Assembly (NCBI GenBank): GCA_019352875.1
Contig: JAAAFW010000015.1
Location: 1,404,583-1,468,582, forward strand
Source: Pedobacter cryoconitis
GTDB taxonomy: Bacteria; Bacteroidota; Bacteroidia; Sphingobacteriales; Sphingobacteriaceae
Length of the DNA stretch: 64,000 nucleotides
Direction: 5' to 3'
Position 1 is the stretch's first letter, and the number at the start of each line of letters is the position of its first letter. A program made the translations under genes and the position numbers. Shown in pieces: positions 1-9,177 of this stretch. The notes under the pieces were generated by a model. That model did no database searches. It was given only the letters and a program-made list of their open reading frames with translations, and was not told where the DNA came from.

Positions 1-485
1 GGAGATAAATCCATTAAGTTGGAAAAGTTACGGCCGTTAACAGGTAGTTGGTTCATTGTTTTTGCCGATATTTCAGTTGATGCACCGAAATTCTGGACTT
101 TGTTTTTCAAACCTGATGCGACAACCTGCACCGCTTCTAAATCCTGAGATGCTTCCTGCATTGAAATGTTCACTCTTACTACGTCTCCAAGGTTTAAGGA
201 GTAACCACTTCTGGTCTGCTCGCCGTAACCCATAAAAATAGCCTTTACTGAATAGGGGCCACCTAATGGGAGTTCTTTAAAAGTGTATTCACCCTGTGCA
301 TTGGTAGATGTTCTGGTCGTAAAACCAGTGGAGTTGTTTTTAACCTGAACTGAAGCACCTGGAACAGGCTTCTTTTGTTCATCGGTTATAATCCCTAGAA
401 TAGATGCTTGTGTGGTTTGTGCATGTAGGGAACTTTTTACACAAAAACACAGCATTATTACTGCTAATAGTAAATTTCTCACCAT
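1..485 (-). CDS. TonB-dependent receptor, N-terminal part (truncated by window edge)
   Basis: Translating the minus strand from the ATG at 483-485 gives 161 residues that run off the left edge. Residues 1-23 form a signal peptide ending near SLHA-Q. Residues about 27-110 look like a carboxypeptidase-regulatory-like beta-sandwich (ITDEQKKPVPGASV, then NAQGEYTFKELP). Residues from about 115 start the TonB plug, with the LPVNGRNFSNLM motif common in Oar-like receptors. The protein should sit in the outer membrane and import or bind a ligand that cannot be named from this part. The gene points away from the fimbrillin region and is transcribed separately. Confidence 0.85.
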   Translation of the reverse strand, partial: MVRNLLLAVIMLCFCVKSSLHAQTTQASILGIITDEQKKPVPGASVQVKNNSTGFTTRTSTNAQGEYTFKELPLGGPYSVKAIFMGYGEQTRSGYSLNLGDVVRVNISMQEASQDLEAVQVVASGLKNKVQNFGASTEISAKTMNQLPVNGRNFSNLMDLS

Positions 486-846
486 AATTAGTTTGTTTTT
501 TTTGCTACAAAGATGTTGTTGCAGTATTAAGTTAAGCTTGATTCTAGATTAATAAATGGTTGTGAAATTTCCCCTTTCCTGAACGAATGTTAATATAAAA
601 AGCGAGTTAAGACTGCCGATATAATCAAGCATCTGCTAATAATAGATATATCAAAGTAGACTCCATTGGTATGTGACTTTTTTCACCCTGTATATAAATC
701 TAATTAGTTCTTGTTATGTAGTGTATACCAGTACTTTATGTGTATGTGTGTTTATTTTTTTAGTCCTATGTAACATCAAAATGTGTCTTTCTCCCCCGAC
801 TGAAACTCTGGCAATTGATTAAATTTGTAGGTAAATAATATTTCTT
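486..846. other. AT-rich intergenic region between divergent units
   Basis: These 361 bases hold no convincing reading frame. They separate the minus-strand TonB receptor from the plus-strand small-protein and fimbrillin unit. A near-consensus -7 box (CATCTTTG on the minus strand, about 20-30 bases before the receptor start) and the plus-strand box at 820-827 are the only signals I can support. I see no stable terminator or riboswitch. Confidence 0.5.
797..827 (+). promoter_or_regulatory. Bacteroidota-type promoter for the fimbrillin unit
   Basis: TAAATTTG at 820-827 matches the Bacteroidota -7 consensus TAnnTTTG exactly. A CTG (one mismatch to the -33 TTG) lies 17 bases upstream. The predicted transcript would start near 834, just before the 35-codon ORF at 847 and ahead of the 60-aa small protein. 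Confidence 0.5.
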
Positions 847-954
847 ATGAAAAGAACCTGGCGAATATTCTTTGCCATTGCTGCAATGATTAATCATGTG
901 GCGTTGCCATTAACCAAGTGGTATTCAGGTCTAATTATTCATCAAGACAACTAA
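847..954 (+). CDS. Possible 35-aa small protein or leader peptide
   Basis: A short ATG-to-TAA frame of 36 codons encodes a basic, partly hydrophobic peptide beginning MKRTWRIFFAIAAM and ending GLIIHQDN. It begins about 13 bases after the predicted start of the transcript from the TAAATTTG promoter, which is the main reason to list it. I recognise no family. It could be a translated leader peptide of the downstream unit or a chance frame. Confidence 0.25.
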   Translation: MKRTWRIFFAIAAMINHVALPLTKWYSGLIIHQDN

Positions 955-1043
955 AACATATGCTGTGTCATTTGCAATGCAAATAAGGATACCCTACAGA
1001 GCGGGGAAAAGTGAGCAAAATAATATACATAAACATTATACCA

Positions 1044-1226
1044 ATGAAAAAGGAAAAAAAGATCAAATACGAAGCCCCCACTTTGGAAGTGGTGTTAGTA
1101 GAGTTGGAGCAAGGTATAGCTGCTGCTTCTGTAACTGTTTCCGGAGGAAACGCTGGCTCACCATATCAACCTCAGGTAGACGATTGGGGAGACGGGGGAG
1201 GAACTACCTTCAATGGAGACCTATAA
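1044..1226 (+). CDS. Small 60-aa KYEAPTLE-type protein
   Basis: The ATG at 1044 is preferred over the in-frame GTG at 1011 because the resulting start, MKKEKKIKYEAPTLEVVLVE, matches the layout of numerous small Bacteroidota proteins (basic N-terminus, Y-x-x-P, then an acidic stretch and a G-I-A-A-A-S motif). There is no classical signal peptide. The C-terminal half is rich in Gly, Ser and Asp with Trp (DDWGDGGG). It ends about 30 bases before the fimbrillin-like gene and is probably cotranscribed with it. Function is unknown; it could be a processed secreted peptide, a RiPP-like precursor, or a small partner of the fimbrillin. The family placement is from memory of similar sequences. Confidence 0.6.
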   Translation: MKKEKKIKYEAPTLEVVLVELEQGIAAASVTVSGGNAGSPYQPQVDDWGDGGGTTFNGDL

Positions 1227-1257
1227 TTAATGATGACGAACTATTTAATGAAAAAAT

Positions 1258-2967
1258 ATGAAATTACTATACAAAAATTATATCCCTAAAATAGCGGTAG
1301 CTATTTTATTTGTATTTGCCGGTCAGCTTTTTCAAAGTTGCTCGAAAAATAAAGCTGAAGATGAAGTACCAGGGGATACCAGACTAGATGGAAAAATTTC
1401 AGTAAAGGTTCTTGGTATTGATGAGGACGATGACGTTGCTGTGATTAACCCAAAGGGTAATGTAGCAAGTAAGTCAGTAGCCAGAGAAACTGGTACTACC
1501 CCAAGAAAGACCATCATCTATCCGGGATTTGATGCTGTCGTGTCTGTGGAGCGCGATGTGTTAAAACAACCAAACATAGCTATTGGGAATGTGCCGAAAG
1601 GAATATCAAGTACGAGCGATTTATTAGCTGTCTCTGCAATGGCGACTAATGTTAAATACCGTCTGTTGTTATATAAAACGGACGGAACATTTGTGAGTTC
1701 TACGCCTTTGGTATCGGGAACTGCAGGTGCAGTGGATGTTGCTAAAGGTACTGCTTATAACTGGTATGCAATTTCCTATAATAATACAGATGATGTTCCA
1801 GATGTAGCAGATCATGCAAATCCAACTCTTGCTCTGCCAGGAGGCAAAGATGCATTATATGCTAGCGGATCAATCACTATTCCTGCAAATGGCCCGGATG
1901 GTAATAGCCCATTGGGTATAACCTTTAAACATAGCCTTGCGCGTATTGCAGTGGAACTTAATACTATGGGGATGTTTGCAGATATAAATACAGCTGCGGT
2001 TGCTGTATCAGGGATAGTAGTGAAGACTGGTACGATCAATCTAAAAACCGGTGCCCTGTCAAATTTAGTGAATTATACACAGACTGTTAATTATGCTAGT
2101 TTTTCAGACGTGCTGGCTCCATATCATGATGCAAAAGTGGCCTATATATATACCGCGGATGCAGTTACTCCTGCAGCACTAACGGTTACGCTAACAAATC
2201 TGGCATTAGACATAGATAATGGCACGGTTAGATCTTTTGCTACTTTATTAGGTACAACCCCATCGGTTTTCACATTTAATGTGACGCCTCAATTGGGTAA
2301 GAGCTACCGGGCATTAGTTAACCTGGTTGAATCACCACTAACGCTAGCGGGTGTGAGATGGGCGAGAGCCAATTTGTATAATCCTGGTGGCCACAATCCT
2401 TACCGTTTTCATCATACTTATGCAGCTACAAATCAACGAAACAGCTATTTTTCTTTTAAAGGAATTGTTTCGGCCGATTACGGTACAAACGGTGATCCTT
2501 GTTCGTTGGTTTATCCGGCCGGAATATGGCGTCAGGCTAGTGAGCCTGATTTTAGAACCTTGGTAGGTGGAGCATTAGGAATAGGTGCTCAGCCATTAAC
2601 ACCCGGGACTGCTGGTGGAATTCGTTATCTGGAATATAATAATTCCACAGGGACGGTGGCTCCATATCCAAGTAACAAATTGCATTTTAATTATAATGGA
2701 GAGGGTGTCGGTCTTGCTTTGGTAGCAGGTATAATTCAACTTAATTTTAACGGTACTTACGGAGCCAGCGCGCAAGTATGGACAGGTACTGCCGGTATTG
2801 ACTTACTTGGACTAATTGGTGTAGGAGCCTGGGATTATTCGGGAAACACTGGTATTCTTGGCACTAGTGGAGCCCTTGGGGTTTCCCTTCTGAACGTATC
2901 TGCAATTGGGCTGGATGTTATTAAGACGAATTTCAAGAACGTTCGCTGTGTACGTACAGCCATTTAA
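1258..2967 (+). CDS. Fimbrillin-family (Mfa-like) lipoprotein
   Basis: 569 aa. The N-terminus has a lipoprotein signal (LFQSC, Cys at about residue 28). The middle resembles the Mfa-like fimbrillin fold: YRLLLYKTDGTFVSS, a WYAISYNNTDDVP segment and the characteristic FKHSLARIAVELNT. The C-terminal third, from LAGVRWARANLY to the end, resembles the FISUMP or major-paralogous type of surface domain (GDPCSLVYPAGIWRQASEPDF). The protein is probably exported, lipid-anchored and then displayed on the cell surface as a pilus subunit, tip protein or adhesin. It follows the 60-aa small protein closely and is ended by the hairpin at 3008-3038. Confidence 0.75.
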   Translation: MKLLYKNYIPKIAVAILFVFAGQLFQSCSKNKAEDEVPGDTRLDGKISVKVLGIDEDDDVAVINPKGNVASKSVARETGTTPRKTIIYPGFDAVVSVERDVLKQPNIAIGNVPKGISSTSDLLAVSAMATNVKYRLLLYKTDGTFVSSTPLVSGTAGAVDVAKGTAYNWYAISYNNTDDVPDVADHANPTLALPGGKDALYASGSITIPANGPDGNSPLGITFKHSLARIAVELNTMGMFADINTAAVAVSGIVVKTGTINLKTGALSNLVNYTQTVNYASFSDVLAPYHDAKVAYIYTADAVTPAALTVTLTNLALDIDNGTVRSFATLLGTTPSVFTFNVTPQLGKSYRALVNLVESPLTLAGVRWARANLYNPGGHNPYRFHHTYAATNQRNSYFSFKGIVSADYGTNGDPCSLVYPAGIWRQASEPDFRTLVGGALGIGAQPLTPGTAGGIRYLEYNNSTGTVAPYPSNKLHFNYNGEGVGLALVAGIIQLNFNGTYGASAQVWTGTAGIDLLGLIGVGAWDYSGNTGILGTSGALGVSLLNVSAIGLDVIKTNFKNVRCVRTAI

Positions 2968-3007
2968 TTATAATCTGCCCAATATAGGGTAATGAATGAT
3001 AATGAAG

Positions 3008-3038
3008 GCGGTTTGATGCTGCATCAAACCGCTTTTTT
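3008..3038 (+). terminator. Rho-independent terminator after the fimbrillin gene
   Basis: GCGGTTTGATGC at 3008-3019 and GCATCAAACCGC at 3021-3032 form a GC-closed stem, followed by six T. It separates the fimbrillin unit from the S41 peptidase gene. Confidence 0.9.
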
Positions 3039-3107
3039 ATACCAACCGTTTGCGGTCAGGAATGAGACAAGACTAATTTTATTTTTTACTGGAAAATAAT
3101 AAGCGTG

Positions 3108-4571
3108 ATGAGGTGCCTGGGTTATAAGTTTTTTTTGGTAATTGGATTATTTCTGCCGTTTTGTTTATCCTGTAAAAAGGAAATGCTGCCTATTTCCGGC
3201 GGCACTGACAGAGCAGCTGACCAGCAGCTCAAGGACAGTATTTTCCATTATTATAAGCTTTATTCTCTATGGAGTGATAATATAATGCCTGAAGATAAAG
3301 CTGTGTTTTCATTTACAGATGCATATGGTTCACCGGCAGATGTACTTATAGCCTTAAAAAAGACAACTCCATTTCACGCCGGCTATAATGCGAATATTGA
3401 CCGGTTTTCTTATCTGGAAGACAGGAGTAACATAGGAGGATCTCCCGAGGACTTAGATCTGAACCGGGGTTTTGGTCTCTTCGTATCATTAGGTGCAGTA
3501 AATGAGAAAGTAGCTTATCCTATAATATATTATGCAGAGGGGGGTTCTTCAGCAGCGCAGGCCGGTATCAGACGATCTGACGTGATTTTGGGAATAGACG
3601 ATGATCAGGATTTTAGTGTTCCGGTTTCCTGCGAAGGTGGAGGGTGCAGATTTCTTGACGATAAAATTCGCCAGACAGTTGTCAATAAGCTGTTGGCGGC
3701 TCTGCAGCAGAGTAGCGTGCGGATAAGGGTTCGCCACACTGATGGCATTGAGTCCACTTTAGTAATCTCATCAAAACCATATGAAGTTAATCCAATAATA
3801 AAAAATAAGGTGTTCCTGTATCCTGCTAAAGCTATTGGTTATCTGGCGCTTTCTTCTTTTGAAGCAGTACCGGAAGGAAAAGTGGGCCGTAGCCGATTGA
3901 ACCAAGTATTTGAAGATTTTGAGCAGCATCAGATCAGGGACCTGATTTTTGATTTGCGTTACAACACAGGGGGGCATGTTAGTACTGTCGAATATATCGC
4001 TAACAAAATAATTGGTGCTACCGCTGACGGGGCTTTAATGTATAAGTATATATTAAATGCATACCTGTCGAAACCTAATAATTTACCAGGGGAGTCTTTT
4101 GATGATGTCAGTTTTAAACGTAATAATAATCTGAATCTGAGTACTGTCTATTTTTTAGTGACAGACGTTACAGCTTCTGCCTCGGAATTGCTTATCAATG
4201 TTCTCCGTCCCTACATGAATGTAGTCATCATCGCAGACCATAATGGTACATACGGCAAACCCGTTGGTTTTTTCAGAAAGGAAATTATGGGGAAAACGGG
4301 GCTTTGGGTGGCGTCTTTCAAACTGACTAATGCGCGTAATCAGACGGATTACTGGGATGGTATTGGTGCCGATCAGCGGAATGTGGCAGATTATATCTTT
4401 CGGGATTTTGGAGATGCAGAAGAGACTATGCTATCCGCAGCCCTCAACCATTCAGTGGGTAAAGCTAGTTCATCTGCTCTGGCATCGGGAAGATCAGACA
4501 GGGGGCCGGCGGTAAAAATGAGCAAGCTAGAAAATGTAAATGCGGTCCGTGAGGGATATATGCGCAGGTAG
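3108..4571 (+). CDS. S41 family peptidase lipoprotein with PDZ domain
   Basis: 487 aa from the ATG at 3108; a GTG at 3105 is directly in front, and ATG is preferred. A lipoprotein signal ends at LSC (Cys about 22). Residues about 110-165 form a PDZ-like segment (AEGGSSAAQAGIRRSDVILG). The S41 core follows: IGYLALSSFE, DLIFDLRYNTGGHVS, and the catalytic-serine block VTASASELL near residues 355-362. A later GTYGKPVGFF may supply the general-base lysine. S41 enzymes are C-terminal-processing serine proteases; this one would act in the periplasm or at the outer membrane. It starts after a terminator and lies about 46 bases upstream of a thioredoxin-like lipoprotein, probably its operon partner. 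Its substrate is unknown. Confidence 0.85.
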   Translation: MRCLGYKFFLVIGLFLPFCLSCKKEMLPISGGTDRAADQQLKDSIFHYYKLYSLWSDNIMPEDKAVFSFTDAYGSPADVLIALKKTTPFHAGYNANIDRFSYLEDRSNIGGSPEDLDLNRGFGLFVSLGAVNEKVAYPIIYYAEGGSSAAQAGIRRSDVILGIDDDQDFSVPVSCEGGGCRFLDDKIRQTVVNKLLAALQQSSVRIRVRHTDGIESTLVISSKPYEVNPIIKNKVFLYPAKAIGYLALSSFEAVPEGKVGRSRLNQVFEDFEQHQIRDLIFDLRYNTGGHVSTVEYIANKIIGATADGALMYKYILNAYLSKPNNLPGESFDDVSFKRNNNLNLSTVYFLVTDVTASASELLINVLRPYMNVVIIADHNGTYGKPVGFFRKEIMGKTGLWVASFKLTNARNQTDYWDGIGADQRNVADYIFRDFGDAEETMLSAALNHSVGKASSSALASGRSDRGPAVKMSKLENVNAVREGYMRR

Positions 4572-4617
4572 GAATCCCAGGATAACAGATATAATAATAT
4601 TAGATAGATAGTTGAAT

Positions 4618-5544
4618 ATGAATAAAGTGCTTTTTTTTAGATCTATTGTATTGTCTTGCATTATTTTAAATGTATTGTTTAGCTGTGCAAGGAAAAATGA
4701 GAAATTACCAGGTTCTGCTAAAGCGGCTACACGTGTTGATCTCTCTTCAGATACCTCTCCTGAAGGTATGCTTTTTCATTATTGGTATGATTTTGATTTT
4801 AAGGATACTATAGCTTTAAGAAATCCAGATATAGGTGAACAGCATCTGGTTGATTTTATTGCCAGGTTCCCCAAATTTCCGGATACCACCAGTTCGAAGG
4901 CAATAAAACATATGCTTTCAAAAGCAAAGCCTTTTACTATCAGTTTTGAGTTCTTCAAGCAGCAGTATGAACGGTATTTATACGATCCAAATTCGCCGAT
5001 GCGTAATGATTTGTATTATAAACCTGTATTAGAATTTCTATTGGATTCGTGTCGGCTCAGTGAGGCCGATAAATATATATACAGCGCACAACTGGCACTG
5101 ATCAAAAAAAATAATATAGGTACACCAGCACTTGATTTTGAATTTCAGATACCTACAGGCGAAAAAAGGAAAATCTCTTCTGCCCATGCGCCTTTTGTAC
5201 TCTTATTCTTCTATGAACCGGGTTGCCCACATTGTGAGACAGCAATTGAGGAGCTTCGAAATAGTACGGGATTCAGTCAGCTTGTGAACAAAGGAGTAAT
5301 GAATGTATTAGCGATATACGCACTGGGTGATCATAATGTCTGGCAGGCATATCAATCGCATATTCCGGCAACCTGGACAAATGGATTCGACAGTAATAAG
5401 CAGGTTCTCGCTAAAGGGTTGTATGATATTCGTGCCTCGCCTACAATTTATTTGCTGGACAAAGACAAAAAAGTTCTTTTGAAAGACACTGACCTATCAA
5501 AGGTGGCCTTATACTTCAACTCCCAGTCTAGCCTTAATATATAA
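4618..5544 (+). CDS. DUF5106 / thioredoxin-like lipoprotein
   Basis: 308 aa from the ATG at 4618; an in-frame TTG at 4612 is less likely. The signal peptide ends in a lipobox, VLFSC. Residues about 35-165 match the pattern of DUF5106, a helical domain found in front of thioredoxin folds in Bacteroidota. From about 175 there is a thioredoxin-like domain with a CPHC redox motif (FYEPGCPHCE) near residue 202 and the cis-proline region ASPTIYLLD. It is probably a membrane-anchored periplasmic thiol-disulfide oxidoreductase. It follows the S41 peptidase closely; a joint role in folding or processing surface proteins is inference. Confidence 0.8.
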   Translation: MNKVLFFRSIVLSCIILNVLFSCARKNEKLPGSAKAATRVDLSSDTSPEGMLFHYWYDFDFKDTIALRNPDIGEQHLVDFIARFPKFPDTTSSKAIKHMLSKAKPFTISFEFFKQQYERYLYDPNSPMRNDLYYKPVLEFLLDSCRLSEADKYIYSAQLALIKKNNIGTPALDFEFQIPTGEKRKISSAHAPFVLLFFYEPGCPHCETAIEELRNSTGFSQLVNKGVMNVLAIYALGDHNVWQAYQSHIPATWTNGFDSNKQVLAKGLYDIRASPTIYLLDKDKKVLLKDTDLSKVALYFNSQSSLNI

Positions 5545-5599
5545 AATTAATAGTAACAGATGTTGAGTGTGGTTTATGTTTCATTTAATGAATTAAAAG

Positions 5600-6760
5600 A
5601 TGACGACCGTAAAAATTTTAATTATCCTGATCCCTTTTCTATTAGCATTTTACCTTGGAAGGTCCATTATCCGTTTCATTTATCTAATAAGCTATAAGAA
5701 GAGGCTTTTTGACCCGATTAATAATCGAAAGATACATGAGCACATCATACCCAGGTTGGGTGGGGTGGCATTTGCACCAATCCAATGTTGTTTGATGACA
5801 TTAGCTGTTGTCATCTTTCATAAATACAATTTTTTAAATGACCTGCATCTGAATACGGGTGAAATATTACCTATGTTTCTTTTGCTTACAACTGGTTTGG
5901 TAATCTTGTTTATAGTTGGACTTGCAGATGATCTGATAGGTGTAAGTTATAAGTTCAAATTTTTAGCGCAGCTGGTTGCTGCAATGCTTTTACCACTTTC
6001 GGGCCTATGGATAAATGATATATACGGTGTGCTGTTTATCGATTTTCTACCTGCCTGGATAGGCATGCCGCTGACGGTTTTCGCAGTGATGCTTATTATC
6101 AATGGTATCAATCTTATCGATGGAATCGACGGCTTATGCTCTGGACTTATTATGGTCAGCACGCTGATTCTTGGTATTTTGTTCGCTTCGGAAGGTGCGT
6201 GGTTACATGCTATTTTCGCTTTCATTACAACCGGCCTGTTAATTCCTTTTTTTTACTTCAATGTGTTTGGTGCATCAAAACGGAAACGTCGCATATTCAT
6301 GGGAGATACCGGCAGTTTAACACTTGGATATTCGGTCGCTTTTCTAGCTGTCAGTTTTTCTATGAACAACCAGGACATCAAACCCTTCTTTGATGGCGCC
6401 ATTGTTTCGGCATTTACAACGTTGATTGTTCCGGTATTGGATGTCGCCAGGGTAATGTGGGTACGATTTAGAAATGGAAAGTCAGTTTTTGAACCTGACA
6501 GAAGTCATATTCATCATAAATTTTTAGACCTCGGCGTTTCACATCGTGTGGCCATGATCTATATCATATTGCTTGCATTATTTTTTAGTGTTTTTAATAT
6601 TGTCAGTGTACAATACATCAGTAATAATATTGTGCTGGCTTTAGATGTTGTCCTGTGGGGTGTATTTCATTATGTATTTCACCGAATCGAAGCGAGTAGA
6701 AGAGCCGATGCTGCAATTTCCTTAAGTGAGAATGTACAAGTCACTTATAGCGAGGGGTAA
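5600..6760 (+). CDS. MraY/WecA-family polyprenyl-phosphate sugar-1-phosphate transferase
   Basis: 386 aa integral membrane protein with about ten hydrophobic segments. Diagnostic motifs of the family are present: ADD at 109-111, NGINLIDGIDGL at 168-179, FMGDTGS at 233-239 and the HIHH motif at about 303-306. It should transfer a UDP-linked N-acetylhexosamine-1-phosphate to undecaprenyl phosphate, starting each repeat unit of the polysaccharide. Being the first gene of the EPS locus fits this role better than the peptidoglycan MraY role. The exact sugar cannot be read from sequence. It is followed after 21 bases by an epimerase gene. Confidence 0.9.
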   Translation: MTTVKILIILIPFLLAFYLGRSIIRFIYLISYKKRLFDPINNRKIHEHIIPRLGGVAFAPIQCCLMTLAVVIFHKYNFLNDLHLNTGEILPMFLLLTTGLVILFIVGLADDLIGVSYKFKFLAQLVAAMLLPLSGLWINDIYGVLFIDFLPAWIGMPLTVFAVMLIINGINLIDGIDGLCSGLIMVSTLILGILFASEGAWLHAIFAFITTGLLIPFFYFNVFGASKRKRRIFMGDTGSLTLGYSVAFLAVSFSMNNQDIKPFFDGAIVSAFTTLIVPVLDVARVMWVRFRNGKSVFEPDRSHIHHKFLDLGVSHRVAMIYIILLALFFSVFNIVSVQYISNNIVLALDVVLWGVFHYVFHRIEASRRADAAISLSENVQVTYSEG

Positions 6761-6781
6761 ATTTTATTTAAAATTAAAGAT

Positions 6782-7747
6782 ATGAAAGTTGCAATCATTG
6801 GAGGTTCCGGTTTCGTCGGAACCCGACTAATAGAGACCCTGAAACAAAATCGTGGAATTGAGTTTCTTAATATAGACAAACAGCAAAGTCGAAGTTTTCC
6901 ATCTATTACCCACATTGCGGATGTACAGGAAAAGGACACAATAGTCGCTTTATTGAAAGGTATTGATATCGTTGTATTATTAGCGGCAGAGCATCGGGAC
7001 GATGTTACACCTGCTTCTTTATATTATGATGTGAATGTTCAGGGTATGAAAAATACATTGGAGGCTATGGAACAAAATGGTGTAAAACGAATCGTATTCA
7101 CCAGTACGGTGGCTGTATACGGATTAAATAAAGTAAATCCAGATGAACTGACCCCGGCCAATCCTTTTAATAACTACGGAAAAAGCAAATGGCAGGCGGA
7201 ACAGGTTCTGCAGGAATGGTACGAGTCACATACGGACTGGAATGTTAATATTATCCGTCCCACCGTGATTTTTGGAGAAGGAAACCGTGGGAATGTATAT
7301 AATCTGCTAAACCAAATTGCCTCCGGAAAGTTTTTGATGATCGGAAAAGGTAATAACGAGAAATCAATGTCTTATATTGGTAATATAGTTGCTTTTATGG
7401 AATTTTTGATTCACGAACGAAAATCAGGTTATGAGGTATATAATTACGTAGATAAACGTGATTTTACGACTAATGACTTGGTTCACCATACCGGTGAAGT
7501 ATTGGGTAAGAAAATTCCAACAGTACATATTCCCTATATATTGGGCATATTGGGCGGATATGGTTTTGATATACTGGCATGGGTACTTCGTAAAAAATTA
7601 ACTATAAGTTCAGTGAGAGTGAAGAAATTCTGCTCAGTAACACAGTTTGATTCGAGTAAAGCTATGACAACTGGATTTGTACCACCTTACTCTATTGAAG
7701 AAGGATTGAAAAGAACGCTGAGAGCTGAGTTCGGTAAGATTAATTAG
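6782..7747 (+). CDS. NAD-dependent epimerase/dehydratase (extended SDR)
   Basis: 321 aa. The Rossmann motif GGSGFVG lies at 7-13, the catalytic Thr/Ser block TSTVAVYG at about 107-114 and the catalytic YGKSK at 132-136. This is the extended SDR family of nucleotide-sugar epimerases and reductases, similar to UDP-glucose 4-epimerase and WbpP/Gne-type enzymes. It probably supplies the sugar nucleotide used by the neighbouring initiating transferase, for instance an epimerised or 4-keto-reduced N-acetylhexosamine; the sugar is inference. Cytoplasmic. Confidence 0.85.
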   Translation: MKVAIIGGSGFVGTRLIETLKQNRGIEFLNIDKQQSRSFPSITHIADVQEKDTIVALLKGIDIVVLLAAEHRDDVTPASLYYDVNVQGMKNTLEAMEQNGVKRIVFTSTVAVYGLNKVNPDELTPANPFNNYGKSKWQAEQVLQEWYESHTDWNVNIIRPTVIFGEGNRGNVYNLLNQIASGKFLMIGKGNNEKSMSYIGNIVAFMEFLIHERKSGYEVYNYVDKRDFTTNDLVHHTGEVLGKKIPTVHIPYILGILGGYGFDILAWVLRKKLTISSVRVKKFCSVTQFDSSKAMTTGFVPPYSIEEGLKRTLRAEFGKIN

Positions 7748-7767
7748 ATGTTTATAATTATAAGATA

Positions 7768-9177
7768 ATGATATTGCTGTCAAAAAAGGATGTTGTATGG
7801 AGCTATATAGCTCAGTTCTTTAAAATTGCTTCAGGCATTTTGATTTTGCCTATAATTTTAAGGATGCTAACGACTGAAGAAATTGCATTGAATTATCTTT
7901 TAGCTTCTATTGTTGCGATGGTAGGATTGCTTGATTTCGGTTTTTCGCCTCAATTTGGTAGAAATATTACTTACATTTTTAGTGGCGCGCAAGAATTGAA
8001 AAGGGAAGGAATACAAGTTGTTTCAAAGCATCAAGGCATCAATTATAAATTATTGGTGACGATGATCGAAACGGCCAGATACGTGTATTTGAGGATCGCT
8101 TTTCTAGTCGTGCTGTTACTAGCAACTTTGGGTACATGGTATATCTATAAAGTTACCAATGGATTGACGTCTGTAGATAACGCACTTTTAATTTGGGGAG
8201 TTACCATTCTTTCTTGTTTCTTCAACTTTTATTATGCCTATTTTGATTCTCTATTGATCGGTCGTGGCCTTATAAAAGAGGCTAAAAAGGCTGCTATTTT
8301 TTCTAAACTTGTTTATATAGCTCTTGCCATTTCTTTTTTGTATTTAGGATTGGGCCTTTTGGGTGTAGCGATTTCTAGTCTAATTTCAGCATTTGTATAT
8401 CGTACAGTGTGTTATTTTTACTTCTACGATAATGCGTTTTTGAAGCTTATTGAAGGAATTCAAATTGATATGTTAAAAAGACAGGAACTATTCAAAACGT
8501 TATGGCACAATGCCAGAAAGTTGGGTTTAGTGTTTTTGTCTGCATATGCAATTAATAATTTTAGCATTTTTTTGGCTGGATTGTATTTGGATTCAGATAC
8601 GATTGCTTCTTATGGTGTTTTAATGCAATTAACAGGTATTATAACAACCGTTTCGAGTACGCTTTTTATGAGCCTTAATCCTACCTTTTCAGCACTCCGC
8701 ACTTCAGGAGATAACCATAAATTGGTGAGAGTGTTCGCTTTTTCAATGAATGTGTACTACGTACTTTTTATACTCGGTGCTTTTATACTAGTCGTATTTG
8801 GTCCTGGTATATTACATCTTCTGGGCGCTAACGTCATATTGCCATCTGCAACGATAATGGTAGTTTATTCCCTGATAGTTTTTTTTGAAGGAAATCACTC
8901 TGGATACGCTACTTTAATTGTGACTAATAATCAAGTCCCATTTTTAAAATCGTCTGTCATTGCAGGGGTATTTGTTGCATTTGGGGACTACATTATTCTA
9001 GCTTTTACCCCTTATGGTCTTTTGGGTTTAATTCTGGTACAAGGTATTGTCCAACTTGGTTACGCAAATTGGAAATGGCCCTGGGTTATATGCAAAGAAT
9101 TCAAATTTAATTTTTTTAGTTTTCTTCGGATGGGAATCGATGAGTCAATACATAAAGTGAGGAATATCAATGCATAA
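7768..9177 (+). CDS. Polysaccharide flippase (Wzx-like)
   Basis: 469 aa with about 12-14 hydrophobic segments spread over the full length. It starts MILLSKKDVVWSYIAQFFKI, the usual MOP/Polysacc_synt layout in which a short basic N-terminus precedes the first membrane helix. It would flip undecaprenyl-linked repeat units across the inner membrane. It sits between the initiating enzymes and the glycosyltransferases, and its stop overlaps the next start by 8 bases. Confidence 0.85.
   Translation: MILLSKKDVVWSYIAQFFKIASGILILPIILRMLTTEEIALNYLLASIVAMVGLLDFGFSPQFGRNITYIFSGAQELKREGIQVVSKHQGINYKLLVTMIETARYVYLRIAFLVVLLLATLGTWYIYKVTNGLTSVDNALLIWGVTILSCFFNFYYAYFDSLLIGRGLIKEAKKAAIFSKLVYIALAISFLYLGLGLLGVAISSLISAFVYRTVCYFYFYDNAFLKLIEGIQIDMLKRQELFKTLWHNARKLGLVFLSAYAINNFSIFLAGLYLDSDTIASYGVLMQLTGIITTVSSTLFMSLNPTFSALRTSGDNHKLVRVFAFSMNVYYVLFILGAFILVVFGPGILHLLGANVILPSATIMVVYSLIVFFEGNHSGYATLIVTNNQVPFLKSSVIAGVFVAFGDYIILAFTPYGLLGLILVQGIVQLGYANWKWPWVICKEFKFNFFSFLRMGIDESIHKVRNINA

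Noticed and set aside
965-1261. 98-codon frame overlapping the 60-aa small protein
   Set aside because: It overlaps the KYEAP-type frame in another phase and has a basic, Cys-rich, low-complexity composition unlike a real protein.
5600-6760. Peptidoglycan MraY gene
   Set aside because: Location at the head of an EPS locus and the HIHH motif fit the WecA/TagO group better; no mur genes are near.
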